A DNA stretch of 6,567 nt. It comes from Candidatus Rifleibacteriota bacterium (GTDB lineage: Bacteria; Riflebacteria; Ozemobacteria; Ozemobacterales; Ozemobacteraceae). The notes below the pieces were generated by a model that made no database searches, was not told where the DNA came from, and saw nothing but the letters and a program-made list of their open reading frames with translations. Positions 1 to 5,129 of the stretch are shown in pieces (position 1 is the first letter of the stretch; every line of letters begins with the position of its first letter). The position numbers and the translations under genes are program-made. The DNA is taken from assembly GCA_029560455.1 (NCBI GenBank), contig JAKQKW010000134.1:1-6567 (forward strand). The letters are read 5' to 3'.

Positions 1-228
1 ACAGAACCAGCCACAGAACAGGCCGCCAAAGAACAGCGCATGCAGAAAAACGACGATCGAAAACACGGTGCCGGCGGTGATAATGCCGGTGCGCATGCTG
101 CCGAAAAATTCGCCGAACCCGAGGTGCCCGACGCCTTCGTAGCCCCAGTAATGCCAAAGGGCAGTGTGAAAGAAAAAAAGAAAATAAACGAGAAACAGCA
201 GTGGTCGTCTATATCTGGCCCAGATCAT
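1..228 (-). CDS. Membrane 4Fe-4S binding protein, NapH/NosR/CcoG-like (5' part, runs off left edge)
   Basis: The first 76 codons of a minus-strand gene are visible, starting at the ATG at 228-226. The start is set by a GAGGA ribosome binding site at 238-234, five bases upstream. The peptide begins MIWARYRRPLLFLVYFLFFF. Two hydrophobic segments are visible, at about residues 9-30 and 48-71. The second ends directly in GGLFCGWFC (residues 68-76), the beginning of a CxxxCxxxC-type ferredoxin ligand motif. In membrane electron-transfer proteins of the NapH, NosR and CcoG kind, this motif follows a membrane helix in the same way. By family, such proteins carry electrons between quinones or flavins and periplasmic or cytoplasmic partners. 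The partner here cannot be named because the rest of the gene lies outside the window. The gene diverges from the formyltransferase operon. Confidence is high that it is a real coding region and moderate for the family. Confidence 0.72.
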   Translation of the reverse strand, partial: MIWARYRRPLLFLVYFLFFFHTALWHYWGYEGVGHLGFGEFFGSMRTGIITAGTVFSIVVFLHALFFGGLFCGWFC

Positions 229-248
229 GGCATTCCTCACAATTTTTG

Positions 249-278
249 ATTATATTCAAATATAAACCACCCCCACAA
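249..278 (-). promoter_or_regulatory. Predicted sigma70 promoter of the 4Fe-4S protein gene
   Basis: On the minus strand, a perfect TATAAT -10 box (254-249) lies 18 bases downstream of a partial -35 box, TTGTGG (278-273). The predicted transcript start near 242 leaves a short leader that contains the GAGGA site. The -10 box overlaps an AT-rich 6-bp inverted repeat (TATATT at 251-256, AATATA at 259-264). This is prediction from sequence only. Confidence 0.45.
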
Positions 279-331
279 AAATTAAAAGCAGCGAAACTGC
301 CGCGCGTTGGTTGGCTTTTGTTGTTAAATCG

Positions 332-350
332 CTTCAAAACTTGTTTGAAG
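332..350. promoter_or_regulatory. Inverted repeat, candidate operator for the formyltransferase operon
   Basis: CTTCAAAACTTGTTTGAAG is a perfect 7-bp inverted repeat (CTTCAAA/TTTGAAG) with a 5-base centre. It covers the predicted -35 box of the downstream operon, which is a typical place for a dimeric repressor to bind. It could also form a short hairpin, but no T-tract follows, so a terminator is unlikely. The regulator is unknown. Confidence 0.4.
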
Positions 351-361
351 TCGGTTAAAAT
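333..361 (+). promoter_or_regulatory. Predicted sigma70 promoter of the formyltransferase-deacetylase operon
   Basis: A TTCAAA -35 box (333-338; 4 of 6 matches to TTGACA) and a TAAAAT -10 box (356-361; 5 of 6 matches to TATAAT) are separated by 17 bases. Transcription would begin close to 368, at or just beside the first possible ATG. That favours the later ATG at 389 as the translation start of the downstream gene. Confidence 0.4.
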
Positions 362-367
362 GCTGGT

Positions 368-1084
368 ATGTCAAAAAAAGAAAATGCGATGCAAGAACAG
401 GTTTTTATTGTTGCTGCGATCAAACCCTGGAACCGGGCAGTTTTTGCCGAAGCTTTGCCGGGTTTCGCCGGCCGCTGGCATTTTGTTTCTGACCCGTCTG
501 AGTTAACAGTCGAGCTGGTTAAAAAGCTGAAACCCGCGATGATTTTTTTTCCGCACTGGAGCGAAAAGGTTCCTGACGAAATTCTGCAGCTTGCTGAATG
601 CGTCTGCTTTCACATGACTGACGTGCCCTACGGGCGCGGCGGCAGCCCATTGCAGAATCTGATTGCCGCCGGACATCAGGAAACAGTCATTTCGGCGCTG
701 AAAATGACCGACGAACTCGATGCCGGGCCGGTTTACATGAAAGTGCCACTGCCGTTGCACGGTCTGGCCGAAGAAATTTTTATCAGAGCGGCCAGAATCA
801 TTGCCGGAATGGTTGAAACGATTGCCCGAAACCGGCCCGCACCGATTCCGCAGAGCGGGCAGGTAACCAGATTCAAACGTCGAAAGCCGGAACAAAGCCG
901 CATTGACGAAGGTATGGCAAGTCTGCAGCTGCTTTTCGACCACATAAGAATGCTCGACGCCGAAGATTACCCGCCGGCTTTTATCGAATACGGCAGTTAT
1001 CGCCTTGAGTTCTCGCGTCCGGCTCTCAAATCCGGCAGTATTGTCGCTGACGTGAAAATTACGCTGAAAAAGGATCATCGCTAA
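368..1084 (+). CDS. Sugar-type formyltransferase, methionyl-tRNA formyltransferase/ArnA fold
   Basis: This 238-residue protein belongs to the N10-formyl-tetrahydrofolate-dependent formyltransferase family. Residues 78-123 align with the catalytic region of E. coli Fmt and ArnA. His82 and Asp118 (in LDAG) match the catalytic His and Asp of that triad. The position of the catalytic Asn holds Cys80 (CVCFH where Fmt has CINVH). The C-terminal part from about residue 168 (FKRRKPEQSRIDEG, then a helix and EFSRPAL) resembles the accessory domain of ArnA-type sugar formyltransferases. It is shorter than true Fmt (about 315 residues), so initiator-tRNA formylation is unlikely. A cytoplasmic role in N-formylating an amino sugar or similar amine is inferred. 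The start is uncertain: ATG 368 has no clear ribosome binding site, and ATG 389 (231 residues, beginning MQEQVFIVAAIKPWN) fits the promoter position better. The deacetylase gene begins on the base after its stop. Confidence 0.8.
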   Translation: MSKKENAMQEQVFIVAAIKPWNRAVFAEALPGFAGRWHFVSDPSELTVELVKKLKPAMIFFPHWSEKVPDEILQLAECVCFHMTDVPYGRGGSPLQNLIAAGHQETVISALKMTDELDAGPVYMKVPLPLHGLAEEIFIRAARIIAGMVETIARNRPAPIPQSGQVTRFKRRKPEQSRIDEGMASLQLLFDHIRMLDAEDYPPAFIEYGSYRLEFSRPALKSGSIVADVKITLKKDHR

Positions 1085-1789
1085 ATGCTTGATATAAGCC
1101 GTTATCAGAATGTTCTGGTATTCTTTGCCCACCCTGACGACGAAACCCTCGCGGCCGGCGGCCTGATGGCGCGGTTGCACCGCAGCGGTGCGGTTCTGCA
1201 TGTGGCGATTCCGGCTACCGGCATTCACAGCCGGCGCATGATGCAGCCAGACCCGGTTCAGCGCGAAAAAGATCTCGCCGAACTGCGGGTCGACTGCGAA
1301 AAGGCTCTGGCAGTTCTCGGAGTGTCGCCCGGTAACATACACCTCGGGCATTTTCCTGATAATGAGATGGATACCCATTCGCTGCTCGAGACAATTCACT
1401 GGCTCGAAGCCCTTATCGCGCAGATTAAGCCCGACCTGATTCTCACGCATCATCGTTATTGCACCAATATCGATCATCAATACTGCCACAACGCCGCGGT
1501 GGTCGCGACCCGGCCGGCGGTGAACAGCCATGTTACCGTGCTGTGCGGCGAAGTGCCAAGCAGTACCGGTTATCTGCGCCCCGCCCAATGGGAACCGAAC
1601 TGCTACATCGAGATCAGTGAGGCTGATCTTGAGGCAAAAATCAGGGCGATGCAGACCTATCGTTCTGAAGCCCGGCCTGATCCACACCCGCGGTCGCCCG
1701 AAGTGCTGCGGGCGGTTGCCAAGGTGCGTGGCTCAGAATCAGGGTTCTTCTTTGCCGAAGCTTTCATGGTTCAGAAAATTTTTGCCTGA
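1085..1789 (+). CDS. PIG-L/LmbE family zinc-dependent N-deacetylase
   Basis: This 234-residue cytoplasmic protein carries the hallmark AHPDDE motif at residues 15-20. His16 and Asp19 are the expected zinc ligands and Asp18 the expected catalytic base. The third ligand region is THHRYCTNIDHQYCH (121-135), where His131 is the likely ligand. HLGHFPDNEMD (86-96) and the C-terminal RGSESGFFFAEAF are also typical of the family, and the length is normal. Known members remove N-acetyl groups from amino sugars such as GlcNAc-PI, GlcNAc-inositol (MshB) and bacillithiol precursors. The exact substrate cannot be read here. The ATG directly follows the TAA of the formyltransferase gene, and an AAGGA site inside that gene at 1070-1074 drives initiation, so the two are co-transcribed and probably translationally coupled. 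The pairing suggests that the amine freed here is then formylated by the neighbour. That is inference. Confidence 0.88.
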   Translation: MLDISRYQNVLVFFAHPDDETLAAGGLMARLHRSGAVLHVAIPATGIHSRRMMQPDPVQREKDLAELRVDCEKALAVLGVSPGNIHLGHFPDNEMDTHSLLETIHWLEALIAQIKPDLILTHHRYCTNIDHQYCHNAAVVATRPAVNSHVTVLCGEVPSSTGYLRPAQWEPNCYIEISEADLEAKIRAMQTYRSEARPDPHPRSPEVLRAVAKVRGSESGFFFAEAFMVQKIFA

Positions 1790-1790
1790 C

Positions 1791-1819
1791 CTTTCGGATT
1801 TCGTTCTGATCATTATAAT
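1791..1819 (+). promoter_or_regulatory. Predicted promoter of the exported-protein gene
   Basis: A perfect TATAAT (1814-1819) sits in the 63-base gap after the deacetylase gene. The -35 region is weak (around CTTTCG, 1791-1796, 17 bases upstream). There is no terminator between the deacetylase stop and this site, so read-through from the upstream operon is also possible. Confidence 0.4.
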
Positions 1820-1839
1820 TAAAAAATAATATCTGTAAT

Positions 1840-1844
1840 GAGGT
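1840..1844 (+). promoter_or_regulatory. Ribosome binding site that decides the exported-protein start
   Basis: GAGGT lies eight bases before the ATG at 1853. It overlaps the upstream in-frame ATG at 1838, which therefore cannot use it and has no good site of its own. The later ATG is also the one that gives a clean signal peptide. Confidence 0.6.
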
Positions 1845-1852
1845 ACATAAAA

Positions 1853-2923
1853 ATGAACGGAAGCCGACTGCTGAAGACTCTTGTATTGCTTGTGGTTCTC
1901 GCGGTTCCAGCCAATGCCGGCGAGTTCAAAGAATGGATCAAAACCCATGAGGCAACCCATTATCAGCAGACCGGGCTTTGCCTTGAAGATCCGAAGGGCG
2001 ATGCCTTTCTGATCCGCAAGCTCGATCAGGTACCGCAAAAACTGCTTGAAGCGCTGGTAAAAAGTTCTTACCCGCAGGCTGAGATCGAAAAAGAAAAAGA
2101 GCTCAAGGCTCTCGAAGAAGCGGAGAAAGGCAAGGCCGGTTATCAGATTGGCCGCACTGTTCCGATCGATGTTGATCGCCTGGTTAATAAATGCCGCGAG
2201 ATCATGCTCGGCTATTATCCGCGCATTGTGCCGACCATGGGTGAAGAGCACCGCTGGTCACCAGAAGCGAAGCGTTACCTGATTTATGGTTTCTGGCATC
2301 GCCTCGGACGCCATATTTTCCGCAAGCAGAAAGAATTTCCCAGCCCGCTGTTTTTCAGATCGAAGCTGTTTCTGTTGCTCGCCTGCGGCTGGACCTCACG
2401 CTATGCCGTGACCGGCCAGGAAGAAGCTCTCAAAGCCAGAATCATGCTTTACCCTGACGGAAAAATGCAGCTGCATCACATGTTTACCGAAAGCTACGTT
2501 CTCAACAAGGGCAATCTTTATCTGACTTTTCTGACTGCCGAAAACGTGCTGGCCGGCGACCCATACCGGGTCGACCGTGAGAATGACCCGGTTCAGAAGA
2601 AACTGGCCTACCTGCGCCACGATTCAGTACAGATGGGCGACAATTACGGTGCCTGGTATCACTTCTTCGGCATCTCGATGTATGCGCTGGTGCGCACCGG
2701 GGTGGTCAGCCGCGCCGTTGCCGAGATCGAAAGCCTTGGCTCGCTGTTTCTCGAAGGCAAAGACAAGCAGGAAGACTACATAAACCGCTACGGTGCCATC
2801 TTTGGCAAGAAATTCAAAAACATGTTCAAAAACAATCTCTGGGCACAGCCCCTCAAACTCGATGACCGCACCGACTACATGCTGCCAAACCCTGCTCTGA
2901 ACAAGGCCCCGGCCAAACAGTAA
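1853..2923 (+). CDS. Secreted protein of unknown function with Sec signal peptide
   Basis: I do not recognise the family. With the start at ATG 1853 the protein has 356 residues (361 from the ATG at 1838, which is less likely because the ribosome binding site overlaps it). It begins with a classical signal peptide: MNGSR, a hydrophobic core of about residues 9-18, and a likely signal peptidase I cut after AlaAsnAla22. There is no lipobox Cys, so it should be soluble in the periplasm or outside the cell. A charged Lys/Glu helix lies at about 74-96. A hydrophobic stretch (about 165-186) may be a buried helix or a second membrane segment. Aromatic-rich motifs stand out: LIYGFWHRLGRHIF (143-156) and DNYGAWYHFFG (263-273). 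The C-terminus is basic. It has its own TATAAT box and converges on mgtE across a shared hairpin. Nothing in the neighbourhood reveals its function. Confidence 0.85.
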   Translation: MNGSRLLKTLVLLVVLAVPANAGEFKEWIKTHEATHYQQTGLCLEDPKGDAFLIRKLDQVPQKLLEALVKSSYPQAEIEKEKELKALEEAEKGKAGYQIGRTVPIDVDRLVNKCREIMLGYYPRIVPTMGEEHRWSPEAKRYLIYGFWHRLGRHIFRKQKEFPSPLFFRSKLFLLLACGWTSRYAVTGQEEALKARIMLYPDGKMQLHHMFTESYVLNKGNLYLTFLTAENVLAGDPYRVDRENDPVQKKLAYLRHDSVQMGDNYGAWYHFFGISMYALVRTGVVSRAVAEIESLGSLFLEGKDKQEDYINRYGAIFGKKFKNMFKNNLWAQPLKLDDRTDYMLPNPALNKAPAKQ

Positions 2924-3007
2924 TCTGTATCGCTCTGTTTGTAAGTTAACGGGTAATTTAAGTGCGATTGATTCGTTGAATTGCATCTAAGATTTTCAGA
3001 CCTATAA

Positions 3008-3042
3008 AAAGGCCGCCGGCATATAATCTGCTGGCGGCCTTT
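3008..3042. terminator. Hairpin terminator between the convergent exported-protein gene and mgtE
   Basis: The 13-base arms AAAGGCCGCCGGC (3008-3020) and GCTGGCGGCCTTT (3030-3042) pair fully, with one G-U pair, around a 9-base loop. On the minus strand the stem runs into TTTTT (3010-3006), a good rho-independent signal for mgtE. On the plus strand the T-rich tail (CCTTTCGATTT) is poorer, but the same stem could end the exported-protein transcript. Confidence 0.85.
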
Positions 3043-3070
3043 CGATTTCTGGAGTGCCTGTAAAACTTTC

Positions 3071-4939
3071 TCAGGCCATTGACAGCAGCATGGCCGAGAC
3101 GCCGTAGTAGATCAGCAGGGCGAAAATGTCGTTCGATGAGGTTACGAATGGCCCCGAAGCAACGGCCGGGTCGATTTTGAAACGGTCGAAGAGGATCGGC
3201 ACAACGGCTCCGAAAAGGGCGGCGAAGGTCATGGCGCCCATCATTGCCAGTCCGACGGTCAGGGCAAGGTAAATTGCCGAGAATGTTCCGGGTGCTGCTT
3301 CTCCGCTGGTTATAAGATATTCTGCCCAGATGCCGACAACCAGACCGCAGGCCAGGCCCATCATCGCTCCGGCGGCAATTTCGCGCAGCAGACGCTTGAA
3401 CATGTCGCCGCTCGTGAAGGTGTTGAGGGCCAGACCGCGAATGACCAGTGTCGATGACTGAATGCCGGTGTTGCCACCCATTGCCATGACGACCGGAATA
3501 AAAAACACCAGAGCCATGACTTCTTTGAATTCGTTCATGAAAAATTTCATGATCGTGCTGCTGACAAAACCGGTTGCAAGAGTGATGAGCAGCCAGGGCA
3601 GGCGGGCGCGGCAGGCCTGCAGCGGCGAACTGTAGGTCAATTCTTCGTCTGAAGTACCGGCCAGTTTGAAGATGTCTTCGGTAGCTTCTTCTTCGATAAC
3701 GTCCATGACGTCGTCTACGGTTACCACGCCGAGAATCTGCTGTTGATCGTTGACGACCGGAATCGCCATGTAATCGTATTTGTTGAGAATGGTCGCCACT
3801 TCTTCCTGCGGCGTTTCTGGTCTGACCGACACGATGTCGTCATCCATAATCTCTGAAACCGGTATGGAAGGGTTGGCTGACAGCAGGTCGCGTATCGAAA
3901 CAACGCCTTTGAGACGGTCTTCGTTGTCGAGAACATACATGTAATAGATAATTTCGATGTCAGCTGCGACGAGTCGCATGTGGGAAAAGGCGTTCGCGAC
4001 TGTGAAGTCTTCGTAGATCGCTGCATACTCGGTGGTCATGATACCACCGGCAGTGTATTCGTCGTGTTCGAGCAGCTTTCTTACATCGCTGGCCTCGTCG
4101 AGATCCATGTGGTCAAGAATCTCGCGGGCGCGGTCCTGGTCCATGTCCTGCAGAAGGTCGGCCGCTTCATCCGGGTCCATTTCTTCGATGATCTCAGAAG
4201 CGGTCTCGGTATCGAGCTGTTCGATGATCTGCAGCTGTGTTTCTGAATCGGCTTCGGCGATGGTTTCGGCAGCCACGTCTTCATCGAGGGTTTCGATGAT
4301 CGAGATGCGCTCAGAATCTTCGAGTTCTTCGAGAATTTCGGCAAGGTCGGCCGGATGCAGGTTCTGGAAATTATCTGAAGTGATCTCGGTTGTCAGAGCC
4401 GAAAAATGATCGTTGAAACCGATGATTTTGTCCCAGGCGATGGTGTCTGGCTGCAGAACATAACCAAGCCGGTTCAGCAGCGGACCGACCCATTTTTCGA
4501 GGCCGAGTCGGCGCATGGCGCCTCTGAGGCTGATGTCAATGCCGCTGACCCAGATTTCGCCGGTTTCGTCGGTAACTACCTCAAGGTCGTTGACCTGAAC
4601 GGTGCGCACGTTGACCGTGTCAATAACCGATTTATCCCAGAGTTCGCTGGCGACTGGCTGCTCCGGCCTGGCAACATAAGCCGGCAGATCGTGTGCCGAG
4701 GTCGACAGAACGAATTTTTCGGGCGAAAAGCTGCTGAAACAGCTTTTTGCAGCGATTTTTTCGGAAGCTGAATTGAAGTCGAAGATAACTGCCTGGTCAA
4801 AGCATGGCCAGTTGTTACGCAGCGAAAGTGTAAAATCGACTATTCTGCCAGATTGTCGGCCAGACTCACTGTATACCGGGGCGCCTATCAGCCCGGCCAG
4901 AAAGTAGCCGCTGGTCTGAGTAACGGTATTCCCGTTCAT
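3071..4939 (-). CDS. mgtE: Magnesium channel/transporter MgtE with PRC-barrel-like N-terminal extension
   Basis: At 622 residues this is about 170 longer than typical MgtE (about 450). Order of parts: residues 11-60 (GYFLAGLIGAPVYSESGRQ) and about 105-150 look like two PRC-barrel-type segments; about 190-300 is the acidic helical MgtE_N domain of repeated AxEIIEEMDPDEAADLL-like units; 300-420 holds two CBS domains; 447-622 has five membrane segments. Pore signatures are MGGNTGIQ (487-494) and Asp604 in SSNDIFALL, matching the conserved pore Asp of Thermus MgtE. By family, it passes Mg2+ down its gradient through the inner membrane, and the N and CBS domains close the pore when cytoplasmic Mg2+ is high. 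The only canonical start is ATG 4939. An in-frame TGA lies seven codons upstream, and the nearest SD-like AGGA is 11 bases away. A much stronger GGAGG serves an out-of-frame ATG at 4961. The gene appears to be transcribed alone, diverging from the lyase gene. Confidence 0.94.
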   Translation of the reverse strand: MNGNTVTQTSGYFLAGLIGAPVYSESGRQSGRIVDFTLSLRNNWPCFDQAVIFDFNSASEKIAAKSCFSSFSPEKFVLSTSAHDLPAYVARPEQPVASELWDKSVIDTVNVRTVQVNDLEVVTDETGEIWVSGIDISLRGAMRRLGLEKWVGPLLNRLGYVLQPDTIAWDKIIGFNDHFSALTTEITSDNFQNLHPADLAEILEELEDSERISIIETLDEDVAAETIAEADSETQLQIIEQLDTETASEIIEEMDPDEAADLLQDMDQDRAREILDHMDLDEASDVRKLLEHDEYTAGGIMTTEYAAIYEDFTVANAFSHMRLVAADIEIIYYMYVLDNEDRLKGVVSIRDLLSANPSIPVSEIMDDDIVSVRPETPQEEVATILNKYDYMAIPVVNDQQQILGVVTVDDVMDVIEEEATEDIFKLAGTSDEELTYSSPLQACRARLPWLLITLATGFVSSTIMKFFMNEFKEVMALVFFIPVVMAMGGNTGIQSSTLVIRGLALNTFTSGDMFKRLLREIAAGAMMGLACGLVVGIWAEYLITSGEAAPGTFSAIYLALTVGLAMMGAMTFAALFGAVVPILFDRFKIDPAVASGPFVTSSNDIFALLIYYGVSAMLLSMA

Positions 4940-4961
4940 GATCGTCAGAATCCTGGTTCAT
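4866..4961 (-). CDS. Possible 31-codon leader peptide overlapping the mgtE start
   Basis: An ATG at 4961-4959 lies eight bases after AAGGAGG (4976-4970), the best ribosome binding site in this region. It opens a 31-codon frame, offset from mgtE, that ends at TGA 4868-4866, inside mgtE. The peptide starts MNQDSDDHEREY, with five acidic residues among the first eleven, and then turns arginine-rich. Seen directly: the strong site, the ATG and the overlap of 74 bases with mgtE. Inferred: either a regulatory upstream ORF that couples to or competes with mgtE initiation, or the true mgtE start separated from its body by a single-base error or mutation. The body of the leader overlaps codons that encode conserved MgtE sequence, so most of its composition may be a by-product of that overlap. 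Confidence 0.35.
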   Translation of the reverse strand: MNQDSDDHEREYRYSDQRLLSGRADRRPGIQ

Positions 4962-4969
4962 GATTGGCG

Positions 4970-4976
4970 CCTCCTT
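4970..4976 (-). promoter_or_regulatory. Strong ribosome binding site upstream of mgtE, spaced for ATG 4961
   Basis: The minus strand reads AAGGAGG at 4976-4970, close to the full anti-SD complement. It is eight bases from ATG 4961 but 30 bases from the mgtE ATG at 4939, too far to serve mgtE directly without coupling. Confidence 0.7.
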
Positions 4977-4998
4977 GTTTATTTTTTTAGGTGCCTGC

Positions 4999-5027
4999 AT
5001 GATACTCTTGAACAGCCGGTTTTGCCA
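4999..5027 (-). promoter_or_regulatory. Predicted promoter of mgtE
   Basis: On the minus strand, TATCAT (5004-4999; 5 of 6 matches to TATAAT) lies 17 bases after a weak -35, TGGCAA (5027-5022). Transcription would start near 4992, giving about 50 bases of leader before mgtE. That is far too short for an M-box Mg2+ riboswitch. Confidence 0.35.
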
Positions 5028-5065
5028 CCTTTTTCTGAAAAAAGCTGTGGCCTGTGTTGATGCGG

Positions 5066-5080
5066 GTTGACCTGTTCAAC
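5066..5080. promoter_or_regulatory. Inverted repeat over the -35 box of the lyase gene, candidate operator
   Basis: GTTGACCTGTTCAAC has perfect 5-bp arms (GTTGA/TCAAC) around a 5-base centre and contains the TTGACC -35 hexamer. A dimeric regulator bound here would block RNA polymerase. The element is short and could be chance; the regulator is unknown. Confidence 0.35.
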
Positions 5081-5095
5081 ATTAAGGGCTAGACT
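5067..5095 (+). promoter_or_regulatory. Predicted sigma70 promoter of the methionine gamma-lyase-like gene
   Basis: TTGACC (5067-5072; 5 of 6 matches to TTGACA) and TAGACT (5090-5095; 4 of 6 matches to TATAAT) are exactly 17 bases apart. The predicted start near 5102 leaves a leader of about 28 bases. A GGAGG site at 5119-5123 is six bases before the ATG at 5130. Confidence 0.6.
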
Positions 5096-5129
5096 AGTTT
5101 TAATACAGACATAAATTTGGAGGTAATGA

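Noticed and set aside
40..249. Plus-strand open frame at the left edge
   Set aside because: It is antisense to the 4Fe-4S protein gene, which has a good ribosome binding site, membrane helices and a Cys motif, while this frame has none.
503..1687. Long 394-codon open frame on the minus strand opposite the formyltransferase and deacetylase genes
   Set aside because: It lies antisense to two genes with clear family motifs, its translation has no recognisable domain and odd composition, and no ribosome binding site stands out. It is a by-product of codon bias.
3980..4409. Overlapping plus-strand open frames rich in serine and arginine opposite the MgtE_N domain
   Set aside because: They mirror the repetitive acidic codons of MgtE_N on the other strand. 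They have no independent start signals.
4966..4995. Hairpin (GGCACCT with AGGCGCC on the minus strand) that could hide the strong ribosome binding site before mgtE
   Set aside because: One mismatch in seven pairs, and the predicted transcript start near 4992 would remove part of the upstream arm.
5029..5044. Inverted repeat CTTTTT-CTGA-AAAAAG between the two divergent promoters
   Set aside because: Six pairs, nearly all A-T, with no T-tract context of a real terminator. It looks like a homopolymer-derived chance match.
4940..5129. Possible M-box Mg2+ riboswitch upstream of mgtE
   Set aside because: The predicted mgtE leader is only about 50 bases and the whole intergenic gap is 190 bases shared with a divergent promoter. 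I see none of the conserved M-box blocks and no terminator or anti-terminator pair.
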